Shown: one piece after another, positions 8,601 through 20,691 of the stretch
How the letters are laid out: each line of letters begins with the position of its first letter
How positions within the stretch are numbered: position 1 is the first letter of the stretch
Assembly: GCF_020497125.1 (NCBI RefSeq)
Contig: NC_059081.1
Span: 64,438,768 to 64,502,767 of the forward strand
Reading direction: 5' to 3'
Source: Mauremys mutica
Taxonomy: Eukaryota; Chordata; Testudines; Geoemydidae
DNA: 64,000 bases
Notes under the pieces: model-generated
Told to the model about the DNA's origin: nothing
Databases searched by the model: none
Seen by the model: the letters and a program-made list of their open reading frames with translations, nothing else
Program-made: the position numbers and the translations under genes

Positions 8601-11157
8601 GCTCAACTATAATCGTTTATTGTCCTGAACCTACATTACCTGCTGCAGTTATTTGCCCCAGAGCAAAGTGAGTCAGAATTTTGCACAGGTATAGACGATT
8701 GCACAAGGCGCAATGGAGAAGCAGGCCTTACGATTCCCCTCTGTTCTGGGGTGTAAGGTGCTCTTTGACACCATGTCAGGTAACATTTAAAAACCTTTCT
8801 ATAGACAGAGTAGGTTGCATTTTAATACATGTTAATTGGTCAGGGCGGACCCTAGACTCCTGAAAGCAATTACCTCAGACAGCCAGCACAGGTTAAATAC
8901 AACATGCCTGTTCACACAAGGGCCTTAAACCTTCAGCAATAAATAAATAAATAAAATACCCCAACACCTTTTATTCTAGTTTAGGTACAATGTATTGCTA
9001 GGAGATCTTCCACTATCCCTTTCTGTCAGCTCTGGTGCACTGGGCTTTTAATTAGATACACACTGGTGTTAATTGTACTCCTGCCCCCCCCGGCAGGCCA
9101 GATTCCCCTCTGCCTTATGCAGTGCTTCACACCTGTGTCCCGCGGGTGTCAAGGACTCCCAGAATGATCTCACAAGGGGCAGCGGAATGGAGAATCAGCT
9201 TCTGATGTCACTCAGCCTTCAGGCTTTGTCCTGTCCCTCTAGGGGCTGCTGGGCTCTTCCAAAGGCAGCTGCAGCCCTGGATTGTGCCTTTGTCTTATTC
9301 TTAATTATAAACCTAATTAGGGAGACTCTTTGCCACCCTCCCACATGGGTTTATGTGGGTCTTCTAGAAGCTCTTGCTCTTTGGAGCCCAAGCCTTTGGC
9401 TCCAGGGACATCCGGGGCTTTCTTCTTTCTGAGCGGAGTCTGCTCGGCAATGAAATTCCTTACAAACAACTGGTCAGCCTGCAGTTTCTCTAGTAGCTGC
9501 TGCCTGGGAAGGGAGGGTGGCTTGAAAATATGTTTGCCTTTTTGTTTAAACCATCTCAGTTACTTTTGCTAGAGAAAGCAGTTATGTTTTATGCCAGGCA
9601 GAGTATGGAGAATTTTCTTGAAAATCTGTTTTCATGCATGCAGGTAACTGTGAATATTCTGCCCTTTTTGTAGGTTTTCTCGGCATTAAGGGGTGCAGAT
9701 TGGCGCTGGTGGACTACGGCAGAACTGAATAGACTGGGAAAGATGGTCTAAGCCTCCCCCGAGCTGAGGCTTCCAGATCTTGTGATTGCACTCCCATTGA
9801 TATACATGAGTCATTTTGGAGGTCATGAACTTCTAAAGGGCCTCCATATTTTCACAACTCCAACCTCCCAGGAAATATACAAGCAAGACTCAGTCCCTGA
9901 TTTAATCTGGGCCATGTCTGATGTTAACCCATCCTTGAAAATTAGGGGCTGGGTTTTTCTACTGACCCGACTATGTGTAGTCATGTACTCTGATGCAAAG
10001 AGAGTGCAGAACAGCACCAGGGTAACCTGGCAGCCTATGGCACCCGCTGCACTGTAGTGTGAGTTGCTATGCAAACTTCAGGGCCATGGAGAATCAGGCC
10101 CTTGGAGTTCATATTGAGAAAATACCAAGGTTTAGAGTTTTATGTAGGGGAAGGCATCTCATCTTTTTGCTACAATTCTTATCTCCTAAATCATATAGAC
10201 AAGTGGAGAGATTATATGTGGGACTATAAAGGCCAGAGAAGGTTTCACATTGGAGCTTCTAAAACTAAGGACTCTAGCAAAATAGATGGTGTCTAGTACC
10301 AGTTAACTTCCTAAAGTGAGACTCCTCCTCTCCCTAGGAATGGTCCCCTGTCACCGTAAAGTGGGCTGCAGGCAGGATTCCATTTGTGGTCATCACAGCT
10401 TCTGCACCTTTCTGAATGCTCCTTACTTTGAATAACGGACATTGGTCATCAGCTTTAAAGCAATTCTGTTTCTTTCTGCCCTGCTTCTGCCTCCTTGTCC
10501 AGTAAAATCTCATTACTAAGGTTAAAGAGCAGCAGTTAGCAAGATACTGTCTCGCAACCTTCCTTCCAACGAGCCCCAGTTATTGCTTTAATCTCATTCA
10601 TTTGGAACCCTAACCCAGTCCATGTAAGAGAGGTCATGTGGCCATTCTCCAGGCTCCAATGGAGAAGGGCAATGGTGGAGACACTGACTATCTGATAAAA
10701 TGGTACTGTGTATCTGGAACATTATTATTTGGAGGCTTGGCAGAATTCAATTTTATTTTTTAAATAATTTCAAAATGCATCAATGTTTGTTTTTAAGCAT
10801 TTGTTTTATTTTTATCAATTTTAAATGTTCAGAGTTGTGGGATATCATAGGGGGTCAGACAGTGGTGCCAGTCGGACAATAATTATTTAATGACAGTAGA
10901 TGTCGAGATTCAAAACATTGAAGCTTTACAACCATTAAAACATGAATTGTCAACATCATATGTCAAAATGTACAAAGTAAATAGGCTTAAATCAAACTCT
11001 AATAAGTTCTCAAGCCCCATTTTCCTTACTTCGCCTCTGTGTAAATTTTGCTTGTTGATGGAAATATTTTAGTTAGCTTGTGTCTGTACAGTGAAATCAA
11101 CATTTATCAATATTTGCCATTAAAAATCTAATCCTTCCAAGCCTAATTATTTGTAAT
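8601..11157. other. intergenic stretch, no gene recognised
   Basis: Only unique-looking DNA with short open frames was seen. One fragment near 10085-10110 carries GGAGAATCAGGCCC, an end of the dispersed palindromic family, but too little remains to call a copy. An AAAT-type run lies near 8939-8956. Confidence 0.45.
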
Positions 11158-11402
11158 GCAGCCGGGTCTAGGGACTCTAACTGAGATCAGAGAGTCACTG
11201 TGCTAGGAGCAGTACAAACACATACTATGAGGCAGTCCCTGCCCCGAAAAGCTAACAGTTTTTACAAATAGAGGAGTAACGCACATGGAGATGAAGTGGC
11301 TTGCTCAAAGTCACTCAGGAAGCCTGGCGCAGAGCAGGGTATTATAGCACCCAGATTGCCTGATGCTCATTCTAGTGCTGAAACCACAAGCTCATCCTTT
11401 CT
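11158..11402 (-). repeat. MIR/CORE-SINE copy
   Basis: On the minus strand this resembles the MIR core and tail. Plus-strand landmarks are ACTGAGATCAGAGAGTCA, GTACAAACACATACTATGA, CAGTCCCTGCCCC and the AAGTGGCTTGCTCAAAGTCA block, the reverse of the familiar TGACCTTGGGCAAGTCACTT. It is diverged and has no coding capacity. Confidence 0.65.
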
Positions 11403-13140
11403 CAGTTTCTGGAAATGCTGCTGTTATCTAGGCAACACACTGAATCAGCCTGTGTCACCCAGTTAATTTATCTGAGGTTTCTCTTGTACCAAAGGAGTAT
11501 GTTGTATCTACCAACTAATTGCTAGACACCAGCCGTGTTTGGAGGTTACACAGAGCTGTATAACCATGTTGGGTGTATGCATCTGACTCGTTGTTTGTCT
11601 GTATAAGACATTTGCCTTAGTCAAGGCTCTGGTGGGGACCCTATGTGTTTTAAAGGCACAAGCCTCCTCACCTAACCCAAAAGGGAACCTCCCTTTAGCT
11701 AAGGTAGCTGCAGCAGGGCTGAGCTTGTCTCAACTGGAAATGGCTTTCAGCATAGCTCACGTTTGCCTCCCCTTTGGCAGTAGCAAGTGGGAGCTAATCC
11801 CGTCCTCGCTAGCTATGGTGCCTGTCACCTCATGGTCAGACACTTTAGCAGATTTAGCCAATTAGTGGAGGCGCCTGTCTGGTGACGGGACTCAGTCCAT
11901 GTGCGTTCTGTATATTACTGCAGCTAAGACTCAAAGACGGACTGTGGTGTGCAGTAGGCAAAAGCTAGCAGGTAAGCCGAGCCAAGCTTCCCCCCAGTCA
12001 GGCCAGTAGGAACAGTGAGAAGCTCATCTCAGCTGGAAGTGGCTCTCTGCATATCTTAGAGACCACTGCCTTGTGAGACACGGGAACACTGTTTAGTGAA
12101 TCTTACAATCAACATGGGCAGCGGGATTGCAAAGAGTTCCTAGGTCCCTTTTCAGAGTTCTCAGGCTGTTTGTAACTCCTACAATGCTTGCTGCACTTAC
12201 AGAGCGCACAGCCAGCCGCTCAGCAGTTTTCACGTGTGAATGGCACACTTATGAAAGGCATTGGCTCGACAGACTGAATCTCTGCTTATTGATCAGCAGC
12301 AGCACAGGGAACAGCCGTTCAAGCTTCCCCCAGATCATCCCACTCAAGGGGCCTGTATCTCCTCTGGAGAGACAACCCCTGGCCCAAAGAAGCCGTTCAG
12401 GCTCTATTTCCTTGTTTGAATCTTTGGCCTCTTTGCTGAGGTTACCAACATGGATGCTAATTGTGATAGTAGTTTCTGTGATGTCCATTAGGAAGTGGAC
12501 TAAGCCTGCAACTCCTTGCACCTGGGCTACCCCACAGCCTTTGGATAATATACCTATTTTTCCTGTCAATTCTAGGAACATCAACCTGCTCAGAGCCAAT
12601 GGCAGGGCTAGATTTGGGTCCTTTTGGGGTGACTGTTAACTCAATCCCTTAACCCATAATCATCAAATGCAGGAAAATCATGTCACAGACCTATTTATAA
12701 CTATTATATCAATGCCTACCAGGGCCCTGCTCATGAATTCCTTGAAGTGAATTCTCCCGTCTTGTTGTCTCTGAGAGTATAGGAGAGTATAATAACCAGG
12801 CAAAGTGGGGGCAACAACACTACCACTCTGTTTTACACCCACTTTCAATGCTGCTCACTCTCCTGGATTTATTGTGCATCTAGTGATAGTTGGTATTTTT
12901 CTCAAAGCCCCAGCTCCTGGAGTCATGTGATTTTGCTTTCTTTCCTTGTAGTTAAAAAAAAAAGTTTCCATCCCTATTGGTTGAGGAAAAAATCTTGAAA
13001 ACATGAACCTGTAAGTCCCAGAAACTAGAAGACAAATAAAAAAGAACCCCAAATGCATTTATTTTTAAGAACTCATGATTTTTAAGCCATTCCCTTGATA
13101 GCCGAACTCTTGGGGTTGGCAATGCTGCACTTTGCACTCG
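11403..13140. other. intergenic stretch, no gene recognised
   Basis: The longest open frame (12127-12639, plus, 170 codons) overlaps an equally open frame on the other strand and matches no family I recognise. No repeat with clear ends was seen. Confidence 0.4.
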
Positions 13141-13144
13141 CTGG

Positions 13145-13268
13145 GCTAAATCCTCAGCCTGTGTAAATCAGAGTAGCTCCAGTAACTTTGCGTCAGCTGA
13201 TGAGCTGGCTCAGCCTAAGTAGAGGGGTAAATAATTACATCAGGTGCCAGGCAATGGAGAATCAGGCC
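13145..13268. repeat. old dispersed palindromic repeat copy
   Basis: Decayed copy with TGTGTAAATCAGAGTAGCTCC near the left and GGAGAATCAGGCCCC at the right end. Belongs to the family described at 6735. Confidence 0.4.
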
Positions 13269-13548
13269 CCTTGTGCCCTCCAGTTGTCCAGTGATGTTTT
13301 TTGGAGTTCTGCATGAGCTCGGCTTGCAGATGTCACTATAGATCGACCAGGCTCACTCATCCAGGGTTCAATGTGTAGACTGATTCGACAGAAAATAATG
13401 GTGTCTGAAATCAGGATGGATTAAAGTAAAGGTGTATAGGCATGTGCGTAGGGCCCCGACTCCAGGAGTCACATGATGAGAACAGAATATTTTGTGTGTG
13501 TGTGACAGTGCGATTTTGATGAAAGCTAAGTACTCTGCTGAATCAGGA

Positions 13549-13618
13549 CCTAAATCAGGATTAACTCCATTGAAATCAAAGGATTTACACTGGCGTAAAT
13601 GAGAGTGGAGTCAGGCCT
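13549..13618. repeat. old dispersed palindromic repeat copy
   Basis: The clearest plus-strand copy of the family: TAAATCAGGATTAACTCC, then ATTGAAATCAAAGG at the centre, then TTTACACTGGCGTAAATGAG and GGAGTCAGGCC. The central part is self-complementary in less decayed copies. Confidence 0.5.
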
Positions 13619-13819
13619 AGTTAGTGCTGCTCCTCCAATTCTTGTGTTCCCTGGTAACGTGTTTCTTCTCACTAATAATGCCAGTCACCATTGTACTTCT
13701 CAACTCTCCTATACGCTCAGAGATAACTGTGATGACAAAGACCCCAGCTCTCCATTGGGATCTTGTGGTGCTGACTGCTTCAGAGCCTCAATGAAGTGAA
13801 TGCAACTGCATGAAGCGGG

Positions 13820-14010
13820 TGTTGTGTATTTGGTTGTCATGGGTTTTGTTACTATGGCAACTGAGTTAGACTATTAAGGGATAGCTCAGCCGGTTTCAAC
13901 CGGCTGAGTGAGCTCTCTGTTTCTGTAAATAAAATGGAGGTTTTGGTTAGCTGTCTGCTCTCTGGCCTCAAGTGATTGCTTCCTACACCGGCTGCCCCTA
14001 GGACATAACA
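13820..14010 (+). mobile_element. solo LTR, 191 bp
   Basis: The unit starts TGTTGTG and ends CATAACA, a TG...CA terminus with near-inverted ends, and is flanked by a perfect 5-bp duplication GCGGG (13815-13819 and 14011-14015). It contains AATAAA at 13928-13933 followed by a T/G-rich stretch, as in an R-U5 region. No internal retroelement sequence adjoins it, so it is a solo LTR left by recombination. Family not recognised; the short length would suit a Gypsy-type or other small LTR element. Confidence 0.75.
13885..13908 (+). other. perfect 10-bp hairpin in the solo LTR
   Basis: The arms CTCAGCCGGT and ACCGGCTGAG are exact reverse complements separated by the four bases TTCA. It lies 20 bases before the AATAAA, so it would be near the 3' end of the LTR transcript. 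Confidence 0.75.
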
Positions 14011-14015
14011 GCGGG

Positions 14016-16594
14016 GGTCTATACCAGTGGATCCTGAAGCAGAACTGGGGCCTCACTTATATAACATCAGTGGGAAAACAACAGTAGACTTCAATAACAT
14101 CGAATTAGTAACACAGGAAAGAACATTTACTCTAGTCATCTAGGCTCTTTCAACTAGATAGCTATGAGTGCGCTCCGACCTATTTCCTCAGTTGGTGCTA
14201 TTGGTTTTTTGGTCTCTGCCCTTAAGGTTTTGAGGGTTATAATCATTTTCAAGAAATTAGGACTCAGAGTTTCTGAAATCAGTGTTGAAGGAGCAGAAGA
14301 AGGAATTTTAAAAAATAAAGTATGGTAACCAGAGGCTAAACTGTGCCATCAGAATTCCTCATTAAATGTAGCAATTGGCATATTATGGTCCCAGGATAAC
14401 AAAGTAATTACATTCTTCACTATTCCCTCTCTTAGGGGTATGTTTTCCCAACAGAAATCCCATTCCCATCATGTGTGTGCAAAGACAGGGAAGGAAGAAG
14501 AGCGAGATTAAGATGGGAACACTCTTTCTCTAGGAAGTACAGACATTTTCAAAGGAGTATCGTCAAGGTTGCCTGTTGTCATCCTTTGTTAGAACAATCA
14601 GAAGCATTCAGGGATTTGGGATGGAGGATGTTCCTGGCAGCACAGGAAAAATCTTGCATGCATGTAGCAATTGTTCTTGCCAATTTAAGACAGCAGGCAC
14701 TAATCCTGTTTCAAGATTTAAAGAGAACCCAACTCTTCTTATTTTTGCACAATTCAGTATTGGGTCATAGCCTGGCCTTTGCCTTTGTATATCTAATCTG
14801 TTAAATTAGTTTCTTTTAATTTTCTTTTCAATGTGACAGCTGCTAGGGGGCAGAGTTAGAGCAAATTTGATTAGTGTTATCAAAATAGAAGAGAGTGGTA
14901 TACAGTGGTTAAAAGAAACTAGGATTTAAAACTCATAGGTTATATTGCTAGCTCTATCATGCCATGGTTTGATGCTTAATTAAATATCTGTAAATGGTTT
15001 GGACATTCCTGGATGGAACAGACTAGAGAGATGAAAATTCTAAGCCTTGTAATAGACACTCTTTCTCCCCAGCAAAATTTTTAGTTCCATGTGTCACCAA
15101 TCTGTGTTGGCAAGTTTCCTGCTTAGGACTGACCCAAACAATGTATAAATGGATTTGTGGCGATCCATTGTTTCAGTTAGTGGGATAAATTCAACCTCAC
15201 TGGAGGGAGGTAAAACTCCCACTGAAGTCAATGGCATTGGACCTGCTTATACCACAGCTGATTTTCCCTGGTTGGTTATTAGTGATAGCAGCACTTTCTA
15301 CAGAATTCACAAATGCATAAACATTATTTCCAGTGCCACGGGGTATTTTTTGCAGCAAAAAGCCAAATGAACTTGGCAAGTTCTTTAATTTTAATTGTGA
15401 AATTTGCAAACCAGAATAGCAAACATTGTCTTTGTGCTCAGTCATAGCACTAAAACAATTGAACTCTATTGCCATCTACTGGAGGGAAAACTTCTCTCTT
15501 CTATAATCACCCCTGCCAATATTTTAACATGCCTTCCATGAAAATATGCCATTTTGCCTGTGATATACCCTCACGTACCAGGATGTACATGTTTGCAGAG
15601 CAAAAGAAACAGTTCTCCATACTCTTCTGCATTTTAAGAACAATATACAGGCTTGAGGCCTTAGCATCCATGCTGTGTAGAAAGCCTCATAACTGCATGC
15701 CCAGTGTGTGCCGACTTAAATAAAATAAAGGTTAAAATGTCTTTCGAAGTTTGGCTCTTTTGCAGAATATTGACGTGCATCAATTTCCAGTCTCACCTTA
15801 TATGCTAAGACTGTGGTAAGAGAGAGCGTCTATCTTTTTAAAAAAAACACGTCTAGATTTTTAAGCTACTGCTGTAGGCAAATATGCAGCACAATAGAAA
15901 TATGAAAACACACACACACACACACACAAAGCAAATGATATACGTACCACTATTTTTAATAAGGCTTCTCCAAGAGGGTAAGCTGCACAATTCTAGCACC
16001 TCAACAGGGTGCGTTCAATACTGGGGATGAAATCATGATTCTCCTGAAGTCAATGACAAAACTCTCATTGACTTCAGTACAGGCTTTAACCCCTCATATA
16101 TATTATAGCCAGAGCCGGTATCATTGTCTAGTTTTAAGATTTCGTGGCATTCCCAGTATAAGACCTTGTTTTCAGTTGCCTTTGTCAAACTTTAACTATT
16201 TGGTCTGATATTTTTCATGCTGGGTGACTGCCTCAGGTTTACCTTTGTTTGGAAAGCTCCAGCTAAAATAGTTCCGCCACATCAAGAATTAATAGGGGGG
16301 TGGGACGGGAGGATGTTGCTTTGTTATGCTAAAAACAAACCTCTTGCAACCTTTCCTTGTGAAGGTCTAGTACCCCCATGTTTTGGAGTAGGGATTTAAT
16401 TTGGCAGGGTAGTTGCTGTGGTGTCAGGGATATTCCATGTGTTGTTCCTGTGAAAAACCACTCACATTTGACCAAGCTATAGCAGGACTTACCCTGTAAT
16501 TGAGACTCTGGGGTGTGGCACCGGGCACAGAACTGAGATCAGGGAGTCTCTCCTGGGCTCTCAGGGCTTCCCTGGCTGGGAGGAGAACTTTGAG
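14016..16594. other. intergenic stretch, no gene recognised
   Basis: Holds two decayed copies of the dispersed palindromic family (15184-15262 with CCCACTGAAGTCAATGG, and 16024-16095 with two inverted TGACTTCA / TGAAGTCA words) and an AC microsatellite at 15908. No coding exon was recognised. Confidence 0.4.
15908..15930. repeat. AC dinucleotide microsatellite
   Basis: An uninterrupted run of AC units, about eleven copies. Confidence 0.9.
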
Positions 16595-17465
16595 TAATTC
16601 ATTTAAGCTACAATACAGAAATGTATTTCCCGCACCCCTCAGAAGCAGTGCAAAGGCTTGGAGGAGTCAGGGGTAATGGAGGAGCTGAGGGAGAGGGACG
16701 GAGCCTGGGCGTGAACCTGGAGGGTTGTTGGATGTGGGTGGGAGAAGTATGGAAGAGGTTTTTTTGCAGGGGAGGGATTGTTAGGTAGCTGGAGAGTCTC
16801 TCCCCTATGCAGAGCCTGGCTAACCCCAGTCTGTCCCTTTGTCAGGCACATCTGACCCTATCGCCGTGTGTCCCTGTACCCCCACTCCCCATTCAGCCAG
16901 GCATATCTGTACATGTCCCTGGGTGGTCCTGCACCCCCACTCCCCATTCAGCCAGGCATATCTGTACATGTCTCTGGGTGGTCCTCCACCCCCAGTCCCC
17001 ATCAGCCAGGCATAGCTGTCCCTGTCCCCATTGGCCTTGCAACCCCATTCAGCCACCTCCTATCCCCATATGGCCCTGCACCCCCACTCCTATCCAGTCC
17101 CTGGCTCATTGTCACCCTACTAGCTCCGGTGCCTCTGCCCCAGTCTGTCCCCCCCATTAGCCCTTCTGGACCCCAGTCTGTGTGACTCCCCCCAGCAGCC
17201 CCATGTTCCACTCCCTGTGTGCCCCCCCATATCCCGTGCCTCCTCACCTGACCCCATGAGCAGGGAGCGATGAGGAAGGCAGCCTCAGCTCCCTACCTCT
17301 CTGCAGCTGGCTGCTCTGGCCAGTCAGCCAGCTGCCCTCTCTTCTGGCACCACATCTGCCCCTGGTGGGTGAAAGGTGTAATTGGAGCTTTCCTTCACCT
17401 CCCCGTCAGAATCAGTTATTGAGCGGGAGACGTTAATTCTGTGCTTGCACAGTGGCACAGAATTC
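16595..17465. repeat. fragment of an interspersed repeat with C-rich interior
   Basis: The right end, CAGAATTCCCCCAGGAGTA, resembles the terminus of a repeat common in turtle DNA, and the left part (ACAATACAGAAATGTATTTCCC, CCCCTCAGAAGCAGTGCAAAGG) fits its body. The matching left terminus is missing, so the copy is truncated. The C-rich interior includes a 55-bp tandem repeat. The assignment rests on memory of the family, and its class is uncertain. Confidence 0.4.
16877..17041. repeat. tandem repeat, 55-bp period, three copies
   Basis: Units begin at 16877, 16932 and 16987, each starting ACCCCCA(C/G)TCCCC and containing CAGCCAGGCATA. The first two are nearly identical and the third has decayed. 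Confidence 0.8.
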
Positions 17466-17499
17466 CCCCAGGAGTAGAACATATAAAGTGCCAAATAAT

Positions 17500-17695
17500 A
17501 CTCAGTGTTCTGAGACATCAGGACTTGAGCATCTCAACTGGGCACCCAAAATTAGTGGACAGTTTTGAATGCTTTGAGTCTCTGTCACCCATCTGTGCAA
17601 CAGGGATAATACCACCCACTCATCTCATGGGGGTGTTCTGAAGTTAAATACATTAACGTTTGTGAAGCTCTAAGATACTGTAGTGATTGTGCACC
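17500..17695 (+). repeat. MIR/CORE-SINE tail fragment
   Basis: CACCCATCTGTGCAACAGGG, then GATAATACCACCCACTCATC and GTGAAGCTCTAAGATACT, is the order of the MIR 3' half. Diverged copy. Confidence 0.5.
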
Positions 17696-18750
17696 AGAGA
17701 AATGCCCATCAGGAAATTAATAATTCTGTCTTCAGAGCCAGGGTTTGAATAGTGAGCAGTAAATAAGACCCCAAGTCATACATTGAACAATGAGAAAACA
17801 AAATATCAAATCGCTGCTTATTCTGGGAGCCCCGTCCATCCTGTGCACTGATTGAGGCTGGGGTCCTATGGAAAAAATAGTATGTGACCATGTAATTGAA
17901 GACTGTGTCATAATGCATACACAAAGGGGTCTGAATTAAGGGTGCACAGGCATTTCCTAACTTTTGAGTGTTTGACTCTGTAAACTTTATGTCCTTTAAA
18001 CAAAGCTTTGTGTGTGTAATATGTAATTCATATTGGTAAATATATCAATATGACTGTACAAAATTTAAGGCACAAAGTTTGCTGTGGACCATATTAATCT
18101 TAAGTGTTTTCAAAGAGAGTCAAGCTCCATCACCTAAAATATATTACACGATTGTGGTGCTAGTTTATAAACTAGTTTATCAAAGGAGCTATACCTTTGC
18201 CTGCATAATGGTATGATGCCTCACAAACGTTTCTCTAACCCTTATTCATGTGGTGCTAGAACATTGACCACTGACTTATTGTCAGTACAGATTGTAATTT
18301 ATGTGCCTATGAAAAGTTAATATAATGCAGAAATGGGAAATTAAACTAGTTGCCCATGAGCAGCAATTGGCGGTCTGTCCCTCCCCAAGACGCTCCCTCT
18401 ATCTTGATTTCACCTGTTTCATAACTGTGCTTGCTGCTTTCTAACAGCAGTGATAGTCTAAGAGCTAGTGATGGTTGCCTCTTGATGGGGGATTGGACAA
18501 CCAAGGATGGTTCGTGGCTAACAATACTACATGCGTTTTTCATGTTGACAGTCCTGGTCATACATATACGCTGAACACAAGTTAAGTTAGGATGGAGGCC
18601 AAGTGAGAACCAGTTGAGTTTTCTGAATGGGACATTCCACTTGATTTGTTGGTAAACTAACTTGTTGAAGTTTGTGCATCTGACCAGCACGCTCAAGTAG
18701 CTTGTAGAGAAAACCGAAAAAAATATTTTAAACAGCCCCCATTGCCCAGA

Positions 18751-18782
18751 GCGTGCGTGCGTACACACACACATACACACAC
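18751..18782. repeat. GTGC/AC simple repeat
   Basis: GCGTGCGTGCGT runs into an interrupted AC array. Confidence 0.8.
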
Positions 18783-19063
18783 TTTTTTCCTGTCCTCCTG
18801 CTAATCTCTAGAAGAGTCTTGGCAGCTCCACTGAAGTTGCTCAGGCCTGCTCTCTCTGCCCATGCCTCTCTGCTGCCTCTTCAGAAGCAGCTTTGCTGCT
18901 GAAGCTACTGCTACACCCTTTTCCCTAGGCCCTGCAAGAGGGCACGAGCAATGCCATGGTGCGGCATGAGACAGGAAGTGCAACTGACAAGCACCCAAAT
19001 TAACTAATATTGTCTGTTTTCTCCTTTCTTTCAGTTACGGGTATCGCAAGCGTTACTTTAAAC

Positions 19064-20672
19064 GAGGGCTGTCAATTAATTGCAGTTAACTCACGTGATT
19101 AACTCAAAATTAATTGTGATTAAAAAAATTAATCGCGATTAATCACAATTTTAATTGCGCTGTTAAACAATAGAATACCAATTGAAATTTATTAAATATT
19201 TTGGATGTTTTTCTACATTTTCATGTATATTGTATTCTGTGTTGTAATTGAAATCAAAGTGTATATTATTTTTTATTACAAATATTTGCACTGTAAAAAT
19301 GATAAACAAAATAGTATTTTTCAATTCACCTCATACAAGTACTGTAGTGCAATCTCTTTATCATGAAAGAAATGTAGATTTCTTTTTTGTTACCTAACTG
19401 CACTCAAAACCAAAACAATGTAAAACTTCAGAGCCTCCAAGTCCAGTCAGTCCTACTTCTTCTTCAGCCAATAACTAAGACAAACAAGTTTGTTTACATT
19501 TACAGGAGATAATGCTGCCCTCTTCTTATTTACGATGCCACCAGAAAGTGAGAACATGCATGTGCAAGGCACTTTTGTAGCCAGCATTGCAAGGTACTTA
19601 TGTGCCAGATATGCTAAACATTCGTATGCCCCTTCATGCTTTGGCCATCATTCCAGGGGACATTCTTCCATACTGATGATGCTCGTTTAAAAAAATGCGT
19701 TAATTAAATTTGTGACTGAACTCCTTGGGGGAGAATTGTATGTCTCCTGCTCTGTTTTACCTGCATTCTGCCATATATTTCATATTATAGCAGTCTCGGA
19801 TGATGACCCAGCACATGTTCATTTTAAGAACACTTTCACTGCATATTTCACAAAATGCAAAGAAGGTACCAATGTGAGATTTCTAAAGATAGCTACAGCA
19901 CTCAACCCTAAGTTTAAGAATCTGAAGTGCCTTCCAAAATCTGAGACGGATGAGGTGTGGAGCATGCTTTCAGAAGTCTTAAAAGAGCAACACTCCATGG
20001 CGGAAACTACAGAACCCGAACCACCAAAAAAGAAAATCAGCCTTGTGCTGGTGGCATCTGACTCAGATAATAAAAACGAACATGTGTTGGTCCATACTGT
20101 TTTGGATTCTTACTGAGTAGAACCCATCATCAGCATGGACGCATGTCCCCTGGAATGGTGGTTGAAGCATGAAGGGACATATGAATCTGGCATGTAAATA
20201 TCTTGTAATGCCGGCTACCACAGTGCCATGAGAACACCTGTTCTCACTGTCAGATGACATTGTAAACAAGAAACGGGCAGAATTATCTCCTGCAAATGTA
20301 AACAAACTTGTTTATCTGAGTGAATGGCTTAACAAGAATTAGGACTGAGTGGACTTCCAGGCTCTAAAATTTGATATCGAATGCAGTGTTTTTGTGCATA
20401 ATTCTACATTTGTAAGTTCAACTTTCACGATAAAGAGATTGCACTACAGAACTTGTATTAGGTGAATTAAAAATACTATTTCTGTTTTTTATAGTGCAAA
20501 TACTTGTAATAAAAAATAAATATAAAGTGAGCACTGTACACTTTGCATTCTGTGGTGTAATTGAAATCAGTATATTTGAAAATGTAGAAAACATCCAAAC
20601 CTATTTAAATAAATGGTATTCTATTATTAACAGTGCGATTAATCACTGTTAATTTTTTTAATCACTTGACAG
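19064..20672. mobile_element. hAT derivative with very long terminal inverted arms
   Basis: The left arm (19064 to about 19690) and right arm (about 20115 to 20672) are diverged reverse complements over most of their length. Shared blocks include CTGTCAA ends, AATAGAATACCA, TTTGGATGTTTT, GTAGTGCAATCTCTTTATC, AACAAGTTTGTTTACATTT and CATTCCAGGGGACAT. The middle 0.4 kb carries a remnant of a hAT-type transposase. The whole is flanked by a 17-of-19 direct repeat: CGCAAGCGTTACTTTAAAC (19045-19063) and CGAAAGCATTACTTTAAAC (20673-20691), longer than the 8-bp hAT duplication. It looks like an internally deleted derivative of a ZBED-like hAT. Exact ends are uncertain by a few bases. Confidence 0.75.
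19712..20116 (+). pseudogene. hAT transposase remnant between the inverted arms
   Basis: A 134-codon open stretch. Its middle, with VRFLKIATALNPKFKNLKCL and a preceding FKNTFTAYFTKC, resembles the conserved region of ZBED-type hAT transposases around the LDPRFK motif. The N-terminal BED zinc finger and the catalytic acidic residues cannot be seen, and the protein would be far shorter than the usual 600 or so residues. It is therefore a fragment kept in a non-autonomous element, not a working gene. Confidence 0.55.
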
Positions 20673-20691
20673 CGAAAGCATTACTTTAAAC

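Noticed and set aside
12127..12639. A 170-codon plus-strand open frame
   Set aside because: No family resemblance, an open frame of similar quality runs antisense to it, and there is no flanking splice or repeat context.
19490..19690. A small host gene within the hAT derivative
   Set aside because: The same reading appears in reverse in the other arm (20120-20305), so it belongs to the inverted repeat.
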